64,000 nt of DNA from Desulfovibrio sp. X2 (GCF_000422205.1 NZ_ATHV01000001.1:1-64000), one strand, 5' to 3'. Positions 1 through 8,315 are shown, counted from the first letter of the stretch. The notes: generated by a model from the sequence alone, not told the origin. A program made the numbers and translations.

Positions 1-467
1 CGTATTTTGCGGACGTCACACGAGAAGAGGAATGCCTCCGGCGGCCAGGGCGGGGGCTGCGCGCCCCCGCCCTGGACCCACCCCGCGCCAGGCTGAGCCT
101 GGACCCCTTTCGCGACGGACAGGCGGACGAACGGGCGGGGCGTCGCCCGGGCGTGGGAGGCCGCTCCCTTGATCCCCCGAGAGCGACGGAATCCCGTCCT
201 CCTTTTTCGCCATCTCCTTTGCCCTGAGCCTTCAGAAGCGTCCGTCGGCATCGTCATGGTCAAAGGAGGCGGCGGGGAAGAAAAATCCGGTCCGTTCCCC
301 CTCCACAGCCAGCAGCGTACCGGGCCTCGGCCCGGGCGGCTCGGGATCCATCGGGCGACGCTTCGCGGGCGAAGGCGGGTCGAGGGAGTGCCTCCCTCGC
401 GTGAGATGGGCCAGGAAGGGGCGGGGACTCCGTAGGGATGATCCCTTCCTGGCCGCCGGAGGCATTC
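1..467. other. Gene-free left end of the window
   Basis: I see no supported gene here. Positions 28-469 are the paired repeat element described above. Positions 1-27 (starting CGTATTTTGCGG) nearly duplicate 48762-48788, the hairpin arm and 3' flank of another gene, so the left edge is probably the downstream region of a gene lying outside the window. Short open frames in both directions here are low-complexity by-products of the GC-rich hairpins. Confidence 0.6.
28..120 (+). repeat. Two-hairpin intergenic repeat, copy 1
   Basis: This is one of five related modules in the window. It begins with GCCTCCGGCGGCCAGG (34-49) and contains a perfect 13-bp stem (45-57 with 63-75, loop TGCGC). A linker ACCCACCCCGCG follows, then a second hairpin CCAGGC-TGA-GCCTGG (88-102), then a CCCCTTTCGC tail. 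Bases 28-49 are the exact inverse of 448-469, so copies 1 and 2 bound a 442-bp element. Such GC-rich repeats are common downstream of genes in this lineage. A role as bidirectional terminator or RNA 3' end is inference. Confidence 0.75.
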
Positions 468-469
468 CT
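359..469 (-). repeat. Two-hairpin intergenic repeat, copy 2 (inverted)
   Basis: This is the inverted partner of copy 1. On the minus strand it reads GCCTCCGGCGGCCAGG, then a stem formed by CCAGGAAGGG and its complement (390-450), then a second hairpin around CGAGGGAG/CTCCCTCG (378-396), then a CGACCCGCCTTCGC tail. Its outer 22 bp (448-469) match 28-49 in reverse without a mismatch. The last two bases of the repeat are part of the TAG stop codon of the Cache-domain gene, so the repeat begins exactly where that reading frame ends. The space between copies 1 and 2 (121-358) holds no gene I can support. Confidence 0.7.
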
Positions 470-2591
470 AGATCGGCACGAACACGAGGCAGAGGATGTC
501 GTTGTCGTAGCCGTCACCGCGTTTGTATTCTCGGTAGCCGGAGGAGACCTGGGCGCCCATGGCGTAGGCGCGGCCGTCCATCTCCACGACGGCGGACTCG
601 CGTTCGCCGTTGTCGAGGTGGAAGAAGCGGTCGGAGAGGTTCAGCCGTTTGCCCACGGGGTAGTCCGGGCTGGTGGAGGAGACGATGCGTTTGCCGCGGT
701 CGGCGAAGACGCCGAAGCTGCCGTCCACGATCTGCTTCATCTCGTTGCGGGGCAGGGCGTCGAGGAGCATGGCCATGAACTGCGGCTCGGCGTCGAAGAC
801 GATCTGGATGACGCCGACCGCCGGCTCCCCGGCCGACTGGGCGCGCACGGCCGTGCTGTAGACGTAGGTGGGCCTGCCTCCGTAGAGCGGGGTGGGCTCG
901 AAGGCGGAGACGCAGTAGTCCTTGCTCGTGCTGAGCCCCATGGCCCTGTGCACCAGGGCCGGGTCGAGCTTCATGCCCACGAAGTCCTGGCCCGAGGGCA
1001 GGTCCTGGTCGGTGAAGCGTTCGTTCAGGCCGTCCGGGGGGGTGGAGCAGGCCACGACCACGCCGTCGGCGTCGGCCAGCAGGAGGCGCAGGTAGGGGGT
1101 GTAGAGGTTGTTGATGTACTGCAGGTTGCCGGTCAGGGCTTCGCGTTCGGCGGCGTCGAGCCCGCGTTCGGCATGGCGGGCGAGCAGCGAGCGGAAGAGG
1201 GGGGTAAGGGCCCACCAGCAGACGTCGTTGGCGCGTTCGTAGAGGTTCCGGTCCGCGATGTTGTTGCCCTGGAAGGCGCGGAACTGCACGTCGTTGAAGA
1301 GGGCGTCCACGACGGTCTGCTGGAGGTTCTTGATGGCGTCGAAGAAGAGGCCGTCGATCTCGTCGCCGATCCAGTTGACGAAGCGCAGCACCTCGACGAA
1401 GCCGTCGGCCTTGAATTTGGCGGCCTTGACTTGGCCGTTCAGGCTGTCCAGCTTCATGTCGGCCAGGAGGTCGTCGGATTCGTTCTTGATGGCGGTGAGG
1501 TCGCGCGAGAAGTTGCGCAGCTGTGATCCGGAGGACTGGCCGCCGTTCTCCCCGCCGTGCCGGAAGGCCTCGGCGGTGCCGATCATGGCCATGCCGTACC
1601 ACGTGAGGCCGTAGAATCCCTGGTAGCCGTCCGTGGCCACGGTGCTTACGAGATAGGGCTTGGCTTCGAACTCGAGCAGCCGGAATTCGGCCTCGACGTC
1701 AACGGGCACGGTGAGGCCGAGGGGCAGCGTCTGGGGATCGTTTCCGGCGATGATCCGCCCGCCCTCGTCGAGGACGGCCACGCGCATGAGGTCGTTGCCC
1801 TGGCGCAGGTCGCTGAAGATGCGCTCCATCTCGTCCTTGAAATCGAAGCAGAGGAAGAGGACGCCGAGGGCTTCCTGGGTGTCGGGGTCCTTGATGGTCT
1901 GGGAGTAGAGCAGGGTCTCGCCCTTGCCGGGCCTGAGGTCGGTCCCCCTGAAGGTCTCCAGGTACTTGTCCTGCGCCTGCATGCGCTCGATGCGCAGCGT
2001 CTCGGCGAGCAGAGGGTCGGCGGACTTCCTGCCGTAGGCCTCGCCGCGCGCGAGGCTCGAGCAGATCCTGCCCCGGGTGTCGAGGATGAGGATCTCGTCG
2101 TAGACGGTGTACTCGTGGCGGTAGTCCTCGAGCCGCCTGCGCAGGGTCTCGGAGCAGGCCGCGGCCTCTCCGTCCGCGTCGTCGTCCGAGGCGTCGCGCA
2201 CGCGCCTCAGAAAGCTCACGATCTCGGCGTCCGTTGCCAGGTAGCCGACGTCGGCCGTGCGTTCGTATAGGTTCCGCTTGAGGATGTTGATGGTGAACTT
2301 GGCCGCGTCCGTGATCTCGAGCACGACCTTCTTGGCCATCTCGTAGAGGATCGCGTCCACGAGGCGGCGCTGAATCTCGCTGTACTTGGAGCGGGTGGAG
2401 CCCATGTCCTGGATCAGCGGGCCGAAGAGCCTGCCGGCGTCCGAATCCATGCGCCCGGTCTCGATCATGCCCGCGGTGATGGCGCCGTCCCAGCGCTTGT
2501 TGATGGAGCGGAACGTCCTGATATAACCGGAAACTTCCGGCATGGCCTGGAGCAGGTTATCCCGATGTTGCGCCACATGCTGTGTTTCCAT
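468..2591 (-). CDS. Tandem Cache-like sensor protein without output domain
   Basis: The 707-residue protein has no signal peptide, no convincing membrane segment, and no methyl-accepting, GGDEF or kinase domain. It contains an internal duplication. The segment NLYERTADVGYLATD at 107-121 recurs as NLYERANDVCWWALT at 449-463, and each is followed by a ligand-binding-type region (about 165-345 and 500-690) with Cache/PAS-like strands. This NLYER-x2-DV signature is familiar from proteobacterial chemotaxis-associated Cache proteins, often linked to CheW-like domains. I therefore infer a cytoplasmic sensory module that works through a partner. The ATG at 2591 lacks a good Shine-Dalgarno, so an internal start such as Met17 is possible. 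A TATAAT-like box lies 40 bp upstream. The stop codon abuts an intergenic repeat. Confidence 0.7.
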   Translation of the reverse strand: METQHVAQHRDNLLQAMPEVSGYIRTFRSINKRWDGAITAGMIETGRMDSDAGRLFGPLIQDMGSTRSKYSEIQRRLVDAILYEMAKKVVLEITDAAKFTINILKRNLYERTADVGYLATDAEIVSFLRRVRDASDDDADGEAAACSETLRRRLEDYRHEYTVYDEILILDTRGRICSSLARGEAYGRKSADPLLAETLRIERMQAQDKYLETFRGTDLRPGKGETLLYSQTIKDPDTQEALGVLFLCFDFKDEMERIFSDLRQGNDLMRVAVLDEGGRIIAGNDPQTLPLGLTVPVDVEAEFRLLEFEAKPYLVSTVATDGYQGFYGLTWYGMAMIGTAEAFRHGGENGGQSSGSQLRNFSRDLTAIKNESDDLLADMKLDSLNGQVKAAKFKADGFVEVLRFVNWIGDEIDGLFFDAIKNLQQTVVDALFNDVQFRAFQGNNIADRNLYERANDVCWWALTPLFRSLLARHAERGLDAAEREALTGNLQYINNLYTPYLRLLLADADGVVVACSTPPDGLNERFTDQDLPSGQDFVGMKLDPALVHRAMGLSTSKDYCVSAFEPTPLYGGRPTYVYSTAVRAQSAGEPAVGVIQIVFDAEPQFMAMLLDALPRNEMKQIVDGSFGVFADRGKRIVSSTSPDYPVGKRLNLSDRFFHLDNGERESAVVEMDGRAYAMGAQVSSGYREYKRGDGYDNDILCLVFVPI

Positions 2592-2630
2592 ATAACAATT
2601 TTTGTATTACCCCCTAACGAGATAGGTTTT

Positions 2631-2636
2631 ATTATA
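2631..2636 (-). promoter_or_regulatory. Possible -10 box of the Cache-domain gene
   Basis: On the minus strand this reads TATAAT in the only AT-rich stretch upstream of the gene, about 40 bp from the start codon. No good -35 hexamer is visible at 16-18 bp, so the assignment is tentative. Confidence 0.35.
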
Positions 2637-2879
2637 GGTCAATTTTACAAAAAATGGAATGCTGGATTTTCGAGATGAACGCCGTAGCATCATGCCGCAC
2701 GAGACCGAAGGACGCCTCGCGCAGGGACGGCGACTCAATCGGCGGCATGCCGCGAATCCCGCATCGGACGTGAAGATCGGGTCCGCAGGTGGTCCTCTCG
2801 TACAGGGGCGGGGAATTCGTCGGGAGATGCAGAGATTGCTGGAGAGGGCTGACGAAAAATGGAAAAAGATCGGAGCATG

Positions 2880-2916
2880 AAAAAAGAGCCGGGTCCCTCG
2901 CGGGGCCCGGCTCTTT
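2880..2916 (-). terminator. Rho-independent terminator of hisI-hisG
   Basis: AAAGAGCCGGG (2883-2893) pairs perfectly with CCCGGCTCTTT (2906-2916). On the minus strand the hairpin is followed by a T run (A run at 2880-2885). It lies 24 bp past the hisG stop codon. Confidence 0.85.
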
Positions 2917-2940
2917 CGAGGCGTATGGCGATGAAGCGGT

Positions 2941-3819
2941 CTAGATGACCTTGTTCAGGCTGTACTCGATGATGCCCTTGGCGCCTGCGGCCACGAGCTG
3001 GGGGATGAGGTCGCGGACCACGGACTCGCCGACCACGATCTCCACGGACAGCCACGGGGACTTGTAGAGGTGGGCCACGGTGGGGGCGGTGATGGCGGGC
3101 AGGGTCTGCATGATGGCGTCGACCTTGTCCTCGGGAACGTTCATCTTCAGGCCCACGAGCTTCTCGGCCTCGAGCGCGCCGGTCAGCAGCATGTTGATCT
3201 GCTCGATCTTGGTGCGCTTCTCCGGGTTCTCCCAGGCGGTCTTGTTGGCGATGAGGCGCGTGTTGGTGATCAGCACGTCCTCGATGATGCGCAGGCCGTG
3301 GGCCTTGATGGTCGTGCCGGTCTCGGTGACCTCGACGATGGCGTCGCACAGTCCCTGCACGACCTTGGCCTCGGTGGCGCCCCAGGAGTACTCGACGTCG
3401 ACCTTGATGCCGCGTTCGGCGAAGTAGCGCTTGGTGAAGCCGACGAGCTCGGTGGCGATCTTCTTGCCCTGCAGGTCCTCGGGCTTGCGGTAGGGCGAGT
3501 CGCCGCCCACGGCCAGGACCCAGCGCGCCGGGCGGTTGGAGACCTTGGAGTAGACCAGGTCCGAGACCACGACCACGTCGGACTCGTTCTCCATGATCCA
3601 GTCCTTGCCGGTCAGGCCCACGTCCAGGGTGCCGTCGGCCACGTAGCGGGACATCTCCTGGGCGCGGCACATGGCGCAGGAGATGTCGGCGTCGTCGACC
3701 TCGGGGAAATAGTTGCGGTGGCTCGGGTTGATCTTCCAACCGGCCTTGGCGAAGAGCTTGATGGTGGCGTCCTGCAGCGAACCCTTGGGGATGCCGAGCT
3801 TGAGCTTGTCCTTGGACAT
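2941..3819 (-). CDS. hisG: ATP phosphoribosyltransferase, long form (HisG)
   Basis: This enzyme condenses ATP with PRPP, the first and feedback-controlled step of histidine synthesis. At 292 residues it is the long form. It starts with the phosphate-binding GIPKGSLQ (9-16), carries the PRPP loop [10 protein letters not shown] (166-175), and has a C-terminal ACT-like regulatory domain from about 210 ([20 protein letters not shown] region). The long form works without HisZ and binds histidine at the C-terminal domain. The start codon overlaps the last base of the hisI stop (TAATG), which implies translational coupling. A strong terminator follows. Only hisI and hisG of the pathway lie here. Confidence 0.96.
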   Translation of the reverse strand: MSKDKLKLGIPKGSLQDATIKLFAKAGWKINPSHRNYFPEVDDADISCAMCRAQEMSRYVADGTLDVGLTGKDWIMENESDVVVVSDLVYSKVSNRPARWVLAVGGDSPYRKPEDLQGKKIATELVGFTKRYFAERGIKVDVEYSWGATEAKVVQGLCDAIVEVTETGTTIKAHGLRIIEDVLITNTRLIANKTAWENPEKRTKIEQINMLLTGALEAEKLVGLKMNVPEDKVDAIMQTLPAITAPTVAHLYKSPWLSVEIVVGESVVRDLIPQLVAAGAKGIIEYSLNKVI

Positions 3820-4193
3820 TATTTGTAGACCTCCTTGGGGTCGAAGACTTTCTCGGAGACGATCTCGGGTTCGCCCGAGCCCACGATCTCGCGGTAGAAG
3901 CAGGAGCGGTAGCCCTCGTGGCAGGCGGCGCCGCCCACCTGCTCGACGATCAGCAGCACGGTGTCGGCGTCACAGTCCAGGCGCACGTTGTGCACCTTCT
4001 GCACGTGGCCGCTGGTGCCGCCCTTGTGCCACAGCGTGTTGCGGCTGCGGCTGTAGAAGTGGGCCTCGCCGGTCTCCAGCGTCTTGTCCCAGGCTTCCTC
4101 GTTCATGTAGGCGAGCATGAGGACCTCTCCGTCCTCGATGTCCTGCACGATGGCGGGGACCAACCCCCCGCACTTGGCGAAATCAGGCTTCAT
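3819..4193 (-). CDS. hisI: Phosphoribosyl-AMP cyclohydrolase (HisI)
   Basis: HisI opens the adenine ring of phosphoribosyl-AMP in histidine synthesis. The chosen ATG at 4193 has GGAG eight bases upstream and gives a 124-residue protein of normal single-domain length. A 27-codon upstream extension in the same frame has no family match. Visible motifs are [19 protein letters not shown] (45-63), the Mg-binding DCDAD (73-77), and the zinc ligands in CHEGYRSCF (91-99). There is no fused HisE pyrophosphatase domain, so hisE must be elsewhere. It is the first gene of a two-gene operon with hisG. Confidence 0.95.
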   Translation of the reverse strand: MKPDFAKCGGLVPAIVQDIEDGEVLMLAYMNEEAWDKTLETGEAHFYSRSRNTLWHKGGTSGHVQKVHNVRLDCDADTVLLIVEQVGGAACHEGYRSCFYREIVGSGEPEIVSEKVFDPKEVYK

Positions 4194-4440
4194 TGAGCGC
4201 TCCGCGTCATTGTCGAAATATGTACGAAAGGCACGAAAGACGCTTCGCATAACGTGTTTCCGCATGGGGCGCAAGCGGCCGGGAACGGGGGGAGTATGAC
4301 GTTTTCGTTACGCGGCCCGACCCTCGGCCGGACCGGTCCTGCGGCGCGCCGCTGTCGGACGGCGGGAGGCGGGCGCCGTGCGGGGGACGGGGAAGGGGAG
4401 GGCCGGGCCCTCCCCCCCTGGGCATGGACGGCGGGGGTGC

Positions 4441-4758
4441 CTAGTCCAGGGCCTCGTCGATCCAGTTGAGCGCCGCGGCCACGTTGGGGAAGCCGAGCGT
4501 GGAGGTCAGGCAGATGACCGAGTGTTCGATCTCCTCGCGGCTGGCCCCGGCTTCCCTGGCGCGCCGCGCGTGGCTCTGCACCGAGCCGGTGGACAGCGAG
4601 GCCGCCGCCGCGCCGAGCTGGATGAGGCGCACGGTCTTGGCGTCCAGGGGGCCCATCTCCTGCACGGTCTTGCCCAGGGCCTGGACGGCGTCCATGAAGG
4701 CCGGATACCGTTCCGCTATCTTGCGGTAGTGCTTGGGCGGCTTGTCCTTCTTTTCCAT
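4441..4758 (-). CDS. CMD/AhpD-family protein lacking the CxxC pair
   Basis: This 105-residue all-helical protein belongs to the carboxymuconolactone decarboxylase fold (LDAKTVRLIQLGAAAAS..., then SVQSHARRAREAGASREEI). AhpD-type members have a redox CxxC before the conserved His. Here the pair is replaced by Ser59-x2-Ser62-His63, so thiol peroxidase activity is not expected, and the only Cys is at 83. The ATG at 4758 is preferred because a GGAGG lies 6 bases upstream; a longer start at 4794 has no such site. It is divergent from the thioesterase gene at 4869. The substrate is unknown. Confidence 0.8.
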   Translation of the reverse strand: MEKKDKPPKHYRKIAERYPAFMDAVQALGKTVQEMGPLDAKTVRLIQLGAAAASLSTGSVQSHARRAREAGASREEIEHSVICLTSTLGFPNVAAALNWIDEALD

Positions 4759-4868
4759 GTTCGCCTCCGCGTTCGGCTGAGTGTCTGTGGACATGACGAA
4801 ATCGGTCCCATGAACTAGGATACAGAAAAAAACGTGACCCGGCTAGGCATGCCGGAAAGGGGGCTCAG

Positions 4869-5342
4869 GTGGAGGAGAAGGGACGGACCGTTTCCGCCTC
4901 GCGCTTCGAGCAGGCGAGGATGATCCTGCCGCAGGACACCAACCCGTACGGCAGCGTGCACGGCGGCGTGCTGATGAAGGAGATAGACGAGGCCGCGGCC
5001 GTGGCGGCCATGCGCCATTGCCGCATGAACACGGTCACTGCCTCCATAGACCGCCTGGATTTCCATTCCCCGGTGCAGGTGGGGGAGCTCGTGAGCTTCA
5101 AGGCCTCGGTCAACGGGGTGGGGCGCACGTCGCTCGAGTGCGGCGTGCGCGTGGAGGCGGAGAACATGCTGAGCGGCGAGGTGCGCCACATCGCCTCGGC
5201 CTTCCTGACCTTCGTGGCCCTGGACGAAAACGGCCGCCCGGCCGGGGTGCCGCCGCTCGTGCCCGAGGACGCGGAGGACGAGCGCAGGATGCACGAGGCC
5301 TCCTGGCGCCGGGAGTCGCGCGCGGCCCGCCGCCGGGGCTGA
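4869..5342 (+). CDS. Acyl-CoA thioesterase, hotdog fold (YciA/BACH type)
   Basis: The protein has 157 residues and a GTG start preceded by AAAGGGGG. The motif NPYGSVHGGVLMKEIDEAA (25-43) is the signature of the YciA/BACH group, where the Asp in the helix and the Asn of the strand act in thioester hydrolysis. The rest of the hotdog (SIDRLDFHSPVQVGELVSF, then TSLECGVRVEAEN) fits. An Arg-rich tail of about 15 residues is unusual. It would hydrolyse acyl-CoAs in the cytoplasm; chain-length preference cannot be read from sequence. It is a single gene between a divergent CMD protein and convergent dapF. Confidence 0.9.
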   Translation: MEEKGRTVSASRFEQARMILPQDTNPYGSVHGGVLMKEIDEAAAVAAMRHCRMNTVTASIDRLDFHSPVQVGELVSFKASVNGVGRTSLECGVRVEAENMLSGEVRHIASAFLTFVALDENGRPAGVPPLVPEDAEDERRMHEASWRRESRAARRRG

Positions 5343-5387
5343 GGCGCGGGGAAAGCCCGCGTCCGGCTCCCGGCAGGCAGTCGGGAA

Positions 5388-6236
5388 TCAGGACAGGCCG
5401 ATGCTCACGGGGTCGAGCTCGCCCGCGAACGAGATCTCGGCCTTGCCGCGCAGGAAGACCGCGCCGTCCGCGTAGGTGATGGTCAGCTCCTGGCCGCCGC
5501 TCGTGGTGACCGCCACCTCGGGGCCGGTGAGGCCCAGGGCGTGGGCCAGCACCGTGGTGGCGCAGGCGCCCGTGCCGCAGGCCAGGGTCTCGCCTTCCAC
5601 GCCGCGCTCGTAGGTCCGCAGGAGCGCGGAGCCCTTGCCCGTGACCTGGGCGAAGTTCACGTTGGTCCCGGCCGGGGCGAAGCGGGTGTGGAAGCGCACG
5701 GCGCGGCCGAGCCGCGCCACGTCCACGGACTTCACGTCGTCCACGAAGATCACGGTGTGGGGCACGCCCGTGTTCACGAAGTGGGCCGTCAGCTTCTCGC
5801 CGCCCTCGAGCTCGAGGGAAATGTTCAGCTCCTGGCCCAGGGGCGCAGTCAGCCTGACGCGGGCCTCGTGCTCGGCCTCGAAGACCTCGGCGTCGACAAC
5901 CCCGGCGTCCGTGCCCAGGCGCAGGTGCGCCGGGGCCATGCCCAGGAGGTGGGCCAGGCGCGCGGCGCAGCGCGAGCCGTTGCCGCACATCTCGGCGCGC
6001 GAGCCGTCCGCGTTGTAGAAGTCCCAGACCACGTCCACGTCGCTGCGCCCGTTCGGCAGGTCGAGGAAGAATATGCCGTCCGCGCCCACGCCGAAGGCAC
6101 GGTGGCAGGCGGCGCGCGCGAAGTCGGCCATGCGCTCGCGGGGATACTTGAGCGTGCGGTTGTCGATGACCACGAAGTCGTTGCCGGTTCCCTGCATCTT
6201 GAAGAAGGGGATCGTGGCGGAAGAGGTGAAATTCAT
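5388..6236 (-). CDS. dapF: Diaminopimelate epimerase (DapF)
   Basis: DapF interconverts LL- and meso-diaminopimelate for peptidoglycan and lysine synthesis. The two catalytic cysteines lie in MCGNGSRC (C84) and LACGTGACATT (C220). The N-terminus FFKMQGTGNDFVVIDN is typical. I chose the ATG at 6236, which has GGAG seven bases upstream and gives 282 residues, the usual length; the frame runs open upstream only because of the high GC content. The upstream 50 bases are AT-rich and likely hold the promoter. It stands alone on the minus strand. Confidence 0.96.
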   Translation of the reverse strand: MNFTSSATIPFFKMQGTGNDFVVIDNRTLKYPRERMADFARAACHRAFGVGADGIFFLDLPNGRSDVDVVWDFYNADGSRAEMCGNGSRCAARLAHLLGMAPAHLRLGTDAGVVDAEVFEAEHEARVRLTAPLGQELNISLELEGGEKLTAHFVNTGVPHTVIFVDDVKSVDVARLGRAVRFHTRFAPAGTNVNFAQVTGKGSALLRTYERGVEGETLACGTGACATTVLAHALGLTGPEVAVTTSGGQELTITYADGAVFLRGKAEISFAGELDPVSIGLS

Positions 6237-6505
6237 TGCTGCTCCGTTGGGCGAAGAATATCTGCTTAATTTACTACAGCGCCCGATGGGTGTCGAGGGG
6301 ACGGGGTTTGAGATGGGCGAAGAGGCCCCGGGCCATTGCCCCAGGGGGTGCCTTGGGGTAAAGATGCGGGAATGGGGGCGCGCGAAGAGCCGTGTTGCTG
6401 CGGCTGGAGCGCGCCTCTGATTTGGAGCGTGCGAGTGAAGAAATCCCTGCAGCGCAAGGCGATGACGCCTGCAATGCCGTGCCGCAAAGCTCTCGGGAAG
6501 GCCGC

Positions 6506-7606
6506 GTGAAACGTCTCGCCGCGGCATTGCTGCTGCTGTTCCTGCTCCTGGGAGCTGTCTGGTGGGGGCTTCGCTACGCCTCCGAGAACGCGGCGCGCCG
6601 TGAGATGCAGACCCTCGCCGCACGCATCTCGACCCATGCCCGCCTGACCTGGCAGGGGCTCTCGGTCAACCTGCTGCAGCGCAGCGTGATCCTCTACGAC
6701 GTCCGCGTGGCCGTGCCCTCCGAGGATCCGGTCGTGGTCTTCACGGCCGAGAAGGCCTACATCCGGCGGCCCGGGGAGAACCATTTCTACGTCGATCTCG
6801 TGGGCATCGCGCCCGAGCCCGACGAGGCGGCCAGGCTGTCCGGCCTGCTCGGCTGCGCACCCGGGGACCTGCGCGCGGCAGCGGCCGTGGACGCGGTCTG
6901 GGATCCGCTCACCTCGGGCCTCACCCTGAAGAGCCTCGAGCTCTCCGCGCCCGCGCTCTGCACCCTGCACCTCTCGGGCACGCTCCTGAACCTGCCGCCG
7001 CCGGACAGCATCGGGCCCACGCTCTCGGTGCAGGCGGTCTTCATCCAGCTGAAAAGGCTGACCGCCACCTACGTGGACCACTCCCTGGCCGACCGCCTGC
7101 TGGCCCGCGAGGCCAGGCGGCTGGGCGCCGATCCCCTGGCCTACCGCCGCGCCCTGGCCGGGATCATCGACCGCGACATCCAGGACTGGACCGGCAAGGC
7201 GACCACGCCCGAGGACAAGATCGTGCTGGCCAACGCCTCGCAGGCCGTGCGCACCTTCCTCGAGCGGCCCGGCACCCTGAGCCTGCAGCTCGCGCCGGAC
7301 AAGCCCGCCTCGCTGGTCGAGATACTGCTCTTCCCCCCGCTGGAATCCGCGCGGCGCCTGAATCTCAGGCTCTCCGCCCAAGAGGGCCCGCCGAAGCCCG
7401 CCGCCGTGCCTCCGGCCCCCGCGGCCGAACCCGGCACCCCCGCTCCTCCGAAGGCCCCGGCACCGTCCACGGCCCCTGCGGCCCCTCCGCCGCCCGCGCC
7501 CGCGGCGCCGCCTCCACCGGCCCCGTCCGCCGCCAAGCCCGCGCCTTCGGCCAAGCCTCCGGCATCCGCTCCCGGGGGCACGTCCGCTCCTGCGCGGCCT
7601 GAATGA
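6506..7606 (+). CDS. Membrane-anchored protein with Pro/Ala-rich tail, unknown function
   Basis: The 366-residue protein starts with KR and a single hydrophobic helix (residues about 3-22, LAAALLLLFLLLGAVWWGL), so it is anchored in the inner membrane with the bulk in the periplasm. The middle (about 35-275) is a mixed alpha/beta domain that vaguely recalls AsmA/DUF748-like proteins (STHARLTWQGLSVNLLQRSV). The last 75 residues are almost wholly Pro, Ala and Lys, a wall- or peptidoglycan-spanning type linker. The GTG at 6506 follows GGGAAGG by 5 bases; an ATG-like start at 6392 would add 38 polar residues before the anchor. I do not recognise the family. Confidence 0.65.
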   Translation: MKRLAAALLLLFLLLGAVWWGLRYASENAARREMQTLAARISTHARLTWQGLSVNLLQRSVILYDVRVAVPSEDPVVVFTAEKAYIRRPGENHFYVDLVGIAPEPDEAARLSGLLGCAPGDLRAAAAVDAVWDPLTSGLTLKSLELSAPALCTLHLSGTLLNLPPPDSIGPTLSVQAVFIQLKRLTATYVDHSLADRLLAREARRLGADPLAYRRALAGIIDRDIQDWTGKATTPEDKIVLANASQAVRTFLERPGTLSLQLAPDKPASLVEILLFPPLESARRLNLRLSAQEGPPKPAAVPPAPAAEPGTPAPPKAPAPSTAPAAPPPPAPAAPPPPAPSAAKPAPSAKPPASAPGGTSAPARPE

Positions 7607-7716
7607 AGACCGCGGCGAAGAGGCCGGGCTCTCGATCCACGCCCTGCGCCGTCGGATAGCCGCCCCATCCCCGAGCGCATCCCCGGCGGTTGTCCCCCGC
7701 ATCCGCCCGCTCCCCC

Positions 7717-7751
7717 AGACGATGGCCCAGACGATGGCCGAGACGATGGCC
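7717..7751 (+). repeat. 12-bp tandem repeat, three copies
   Basis: AGACGATGGCC occurs at 7717-7727, 7729-7739 and 7741-7751, a strict 12-bp period. Each unit carries an ATG in the pncC reading frame. The repeat lies 55 bp before the preferred pncC start and could be leader sequence or an alternative N-terminus. Confidence 0.7.
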
Positions 7752-7805
7752 GCAGACCCGGGCGGCTCGATTGCCGCGCCGCCCCGTCCGGGCTACAAGC
7801 GGTCC

Positions 7806-8315
7806 ATGGACGAAAAGAAGATACTTCGGCTCGGAGAGCTCCTGCGCGCCCGACACTGGAACCTGGCCACGGCGGAATCGTGCACGGGCGGCCTCATCGG
7901 CCATCTCGTGACCTCGGTCTCCGGGGCCTCGGACTGGTATCCGGGCGGCGTGGTGGCCTACGCCAACGAGATCAAGGAGCGGCTGCTCGGCGTGCCGGGC
8001 GAGGTCCTGGCGACGCAGGGGGCGGTCAGCCGCGGGACCGTGCGGGCCATGGCCGCGGGCGTGCGCGCCGCCTTCGGCGCGCAGGTCGGCGTGAGCGTCT
8101 CGGGCGTGGCCGGACCCACCGGCGGCACCCCGGACAAGCCCGTGGGCACTGTCTGGATAGGCTGGAGCTGGCCCGGCGGCGAACGGCAGGAGCTTTTTTC
8201 CTTTTCGGGCGACCGCGGCGCGGTCAAGGCGGCCAGCGCCGCTGCGGCCCTGTCCGGCGTGCTGTCCCTGCTCGAGGAGGCGGCCGAAGCCGCCGCGCCC
8301 GCCGAGGGGACCTGA
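7806..8315 (+). CDS. pncC: Nicotinamide-nucleotide amidase (CinA C-terminal domain, PncC)
   Basis: This stand-alone CinA_C domain deamidates NMN to NaMN, recycling the pyridine nucleotide. Motifs are TAESCTGGLIGHLVTSVSGAS (start at about 22), GAVSRGTV (72-79), and SGVAGPTGGTPDKPVGTVW (99-117). The ATG at 7806 gives 169 residues, the normal domain length. An ATG 28 codons upstream sits in a 12-bp triplicate repeat and would add an unrelated extension. Neither start has a strong Shine-Dalgarno. The stop overlaps the next ATG (TGATG), so pncC and thpR are coupled. Confidence 0.93.
   Translation: MDEKKILRLGELLRARHWNLATAESCTGGLIGHLVTSVSGASDWYPGGVVAYANEIKERLLGVPGEVLATQGAVSRGTVRAMAAGVRAAFGAQVGVSVSGVAGPTGGTPDKPVGTVWIGWSWPGGERQELFSFSGDRGAVKAASAAAALSGVLSLLEEAAEAAAPAEGT

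Larger units (their letters stand above)
2592..2940. other. Intergenic region between Cache gene and hisG
   Basis: The first 70 bases are AT-rich and probably hold the promoter of the leftward Cache-domain gene. The last 60 contain the hisG terminator. A 73-codon rightward frame at 2659-2880 has a weak ribosome site and no recognisable similarity. I do not call it a gene. Confidence 0.5.

Noticed and set aside
2659-2880. 73-codon rightward frame between the Cache gene and hisG
   Set aside because: Weak ribosome site, no recognisable similarity, and it ends against a terminator that serves the opposite strand.
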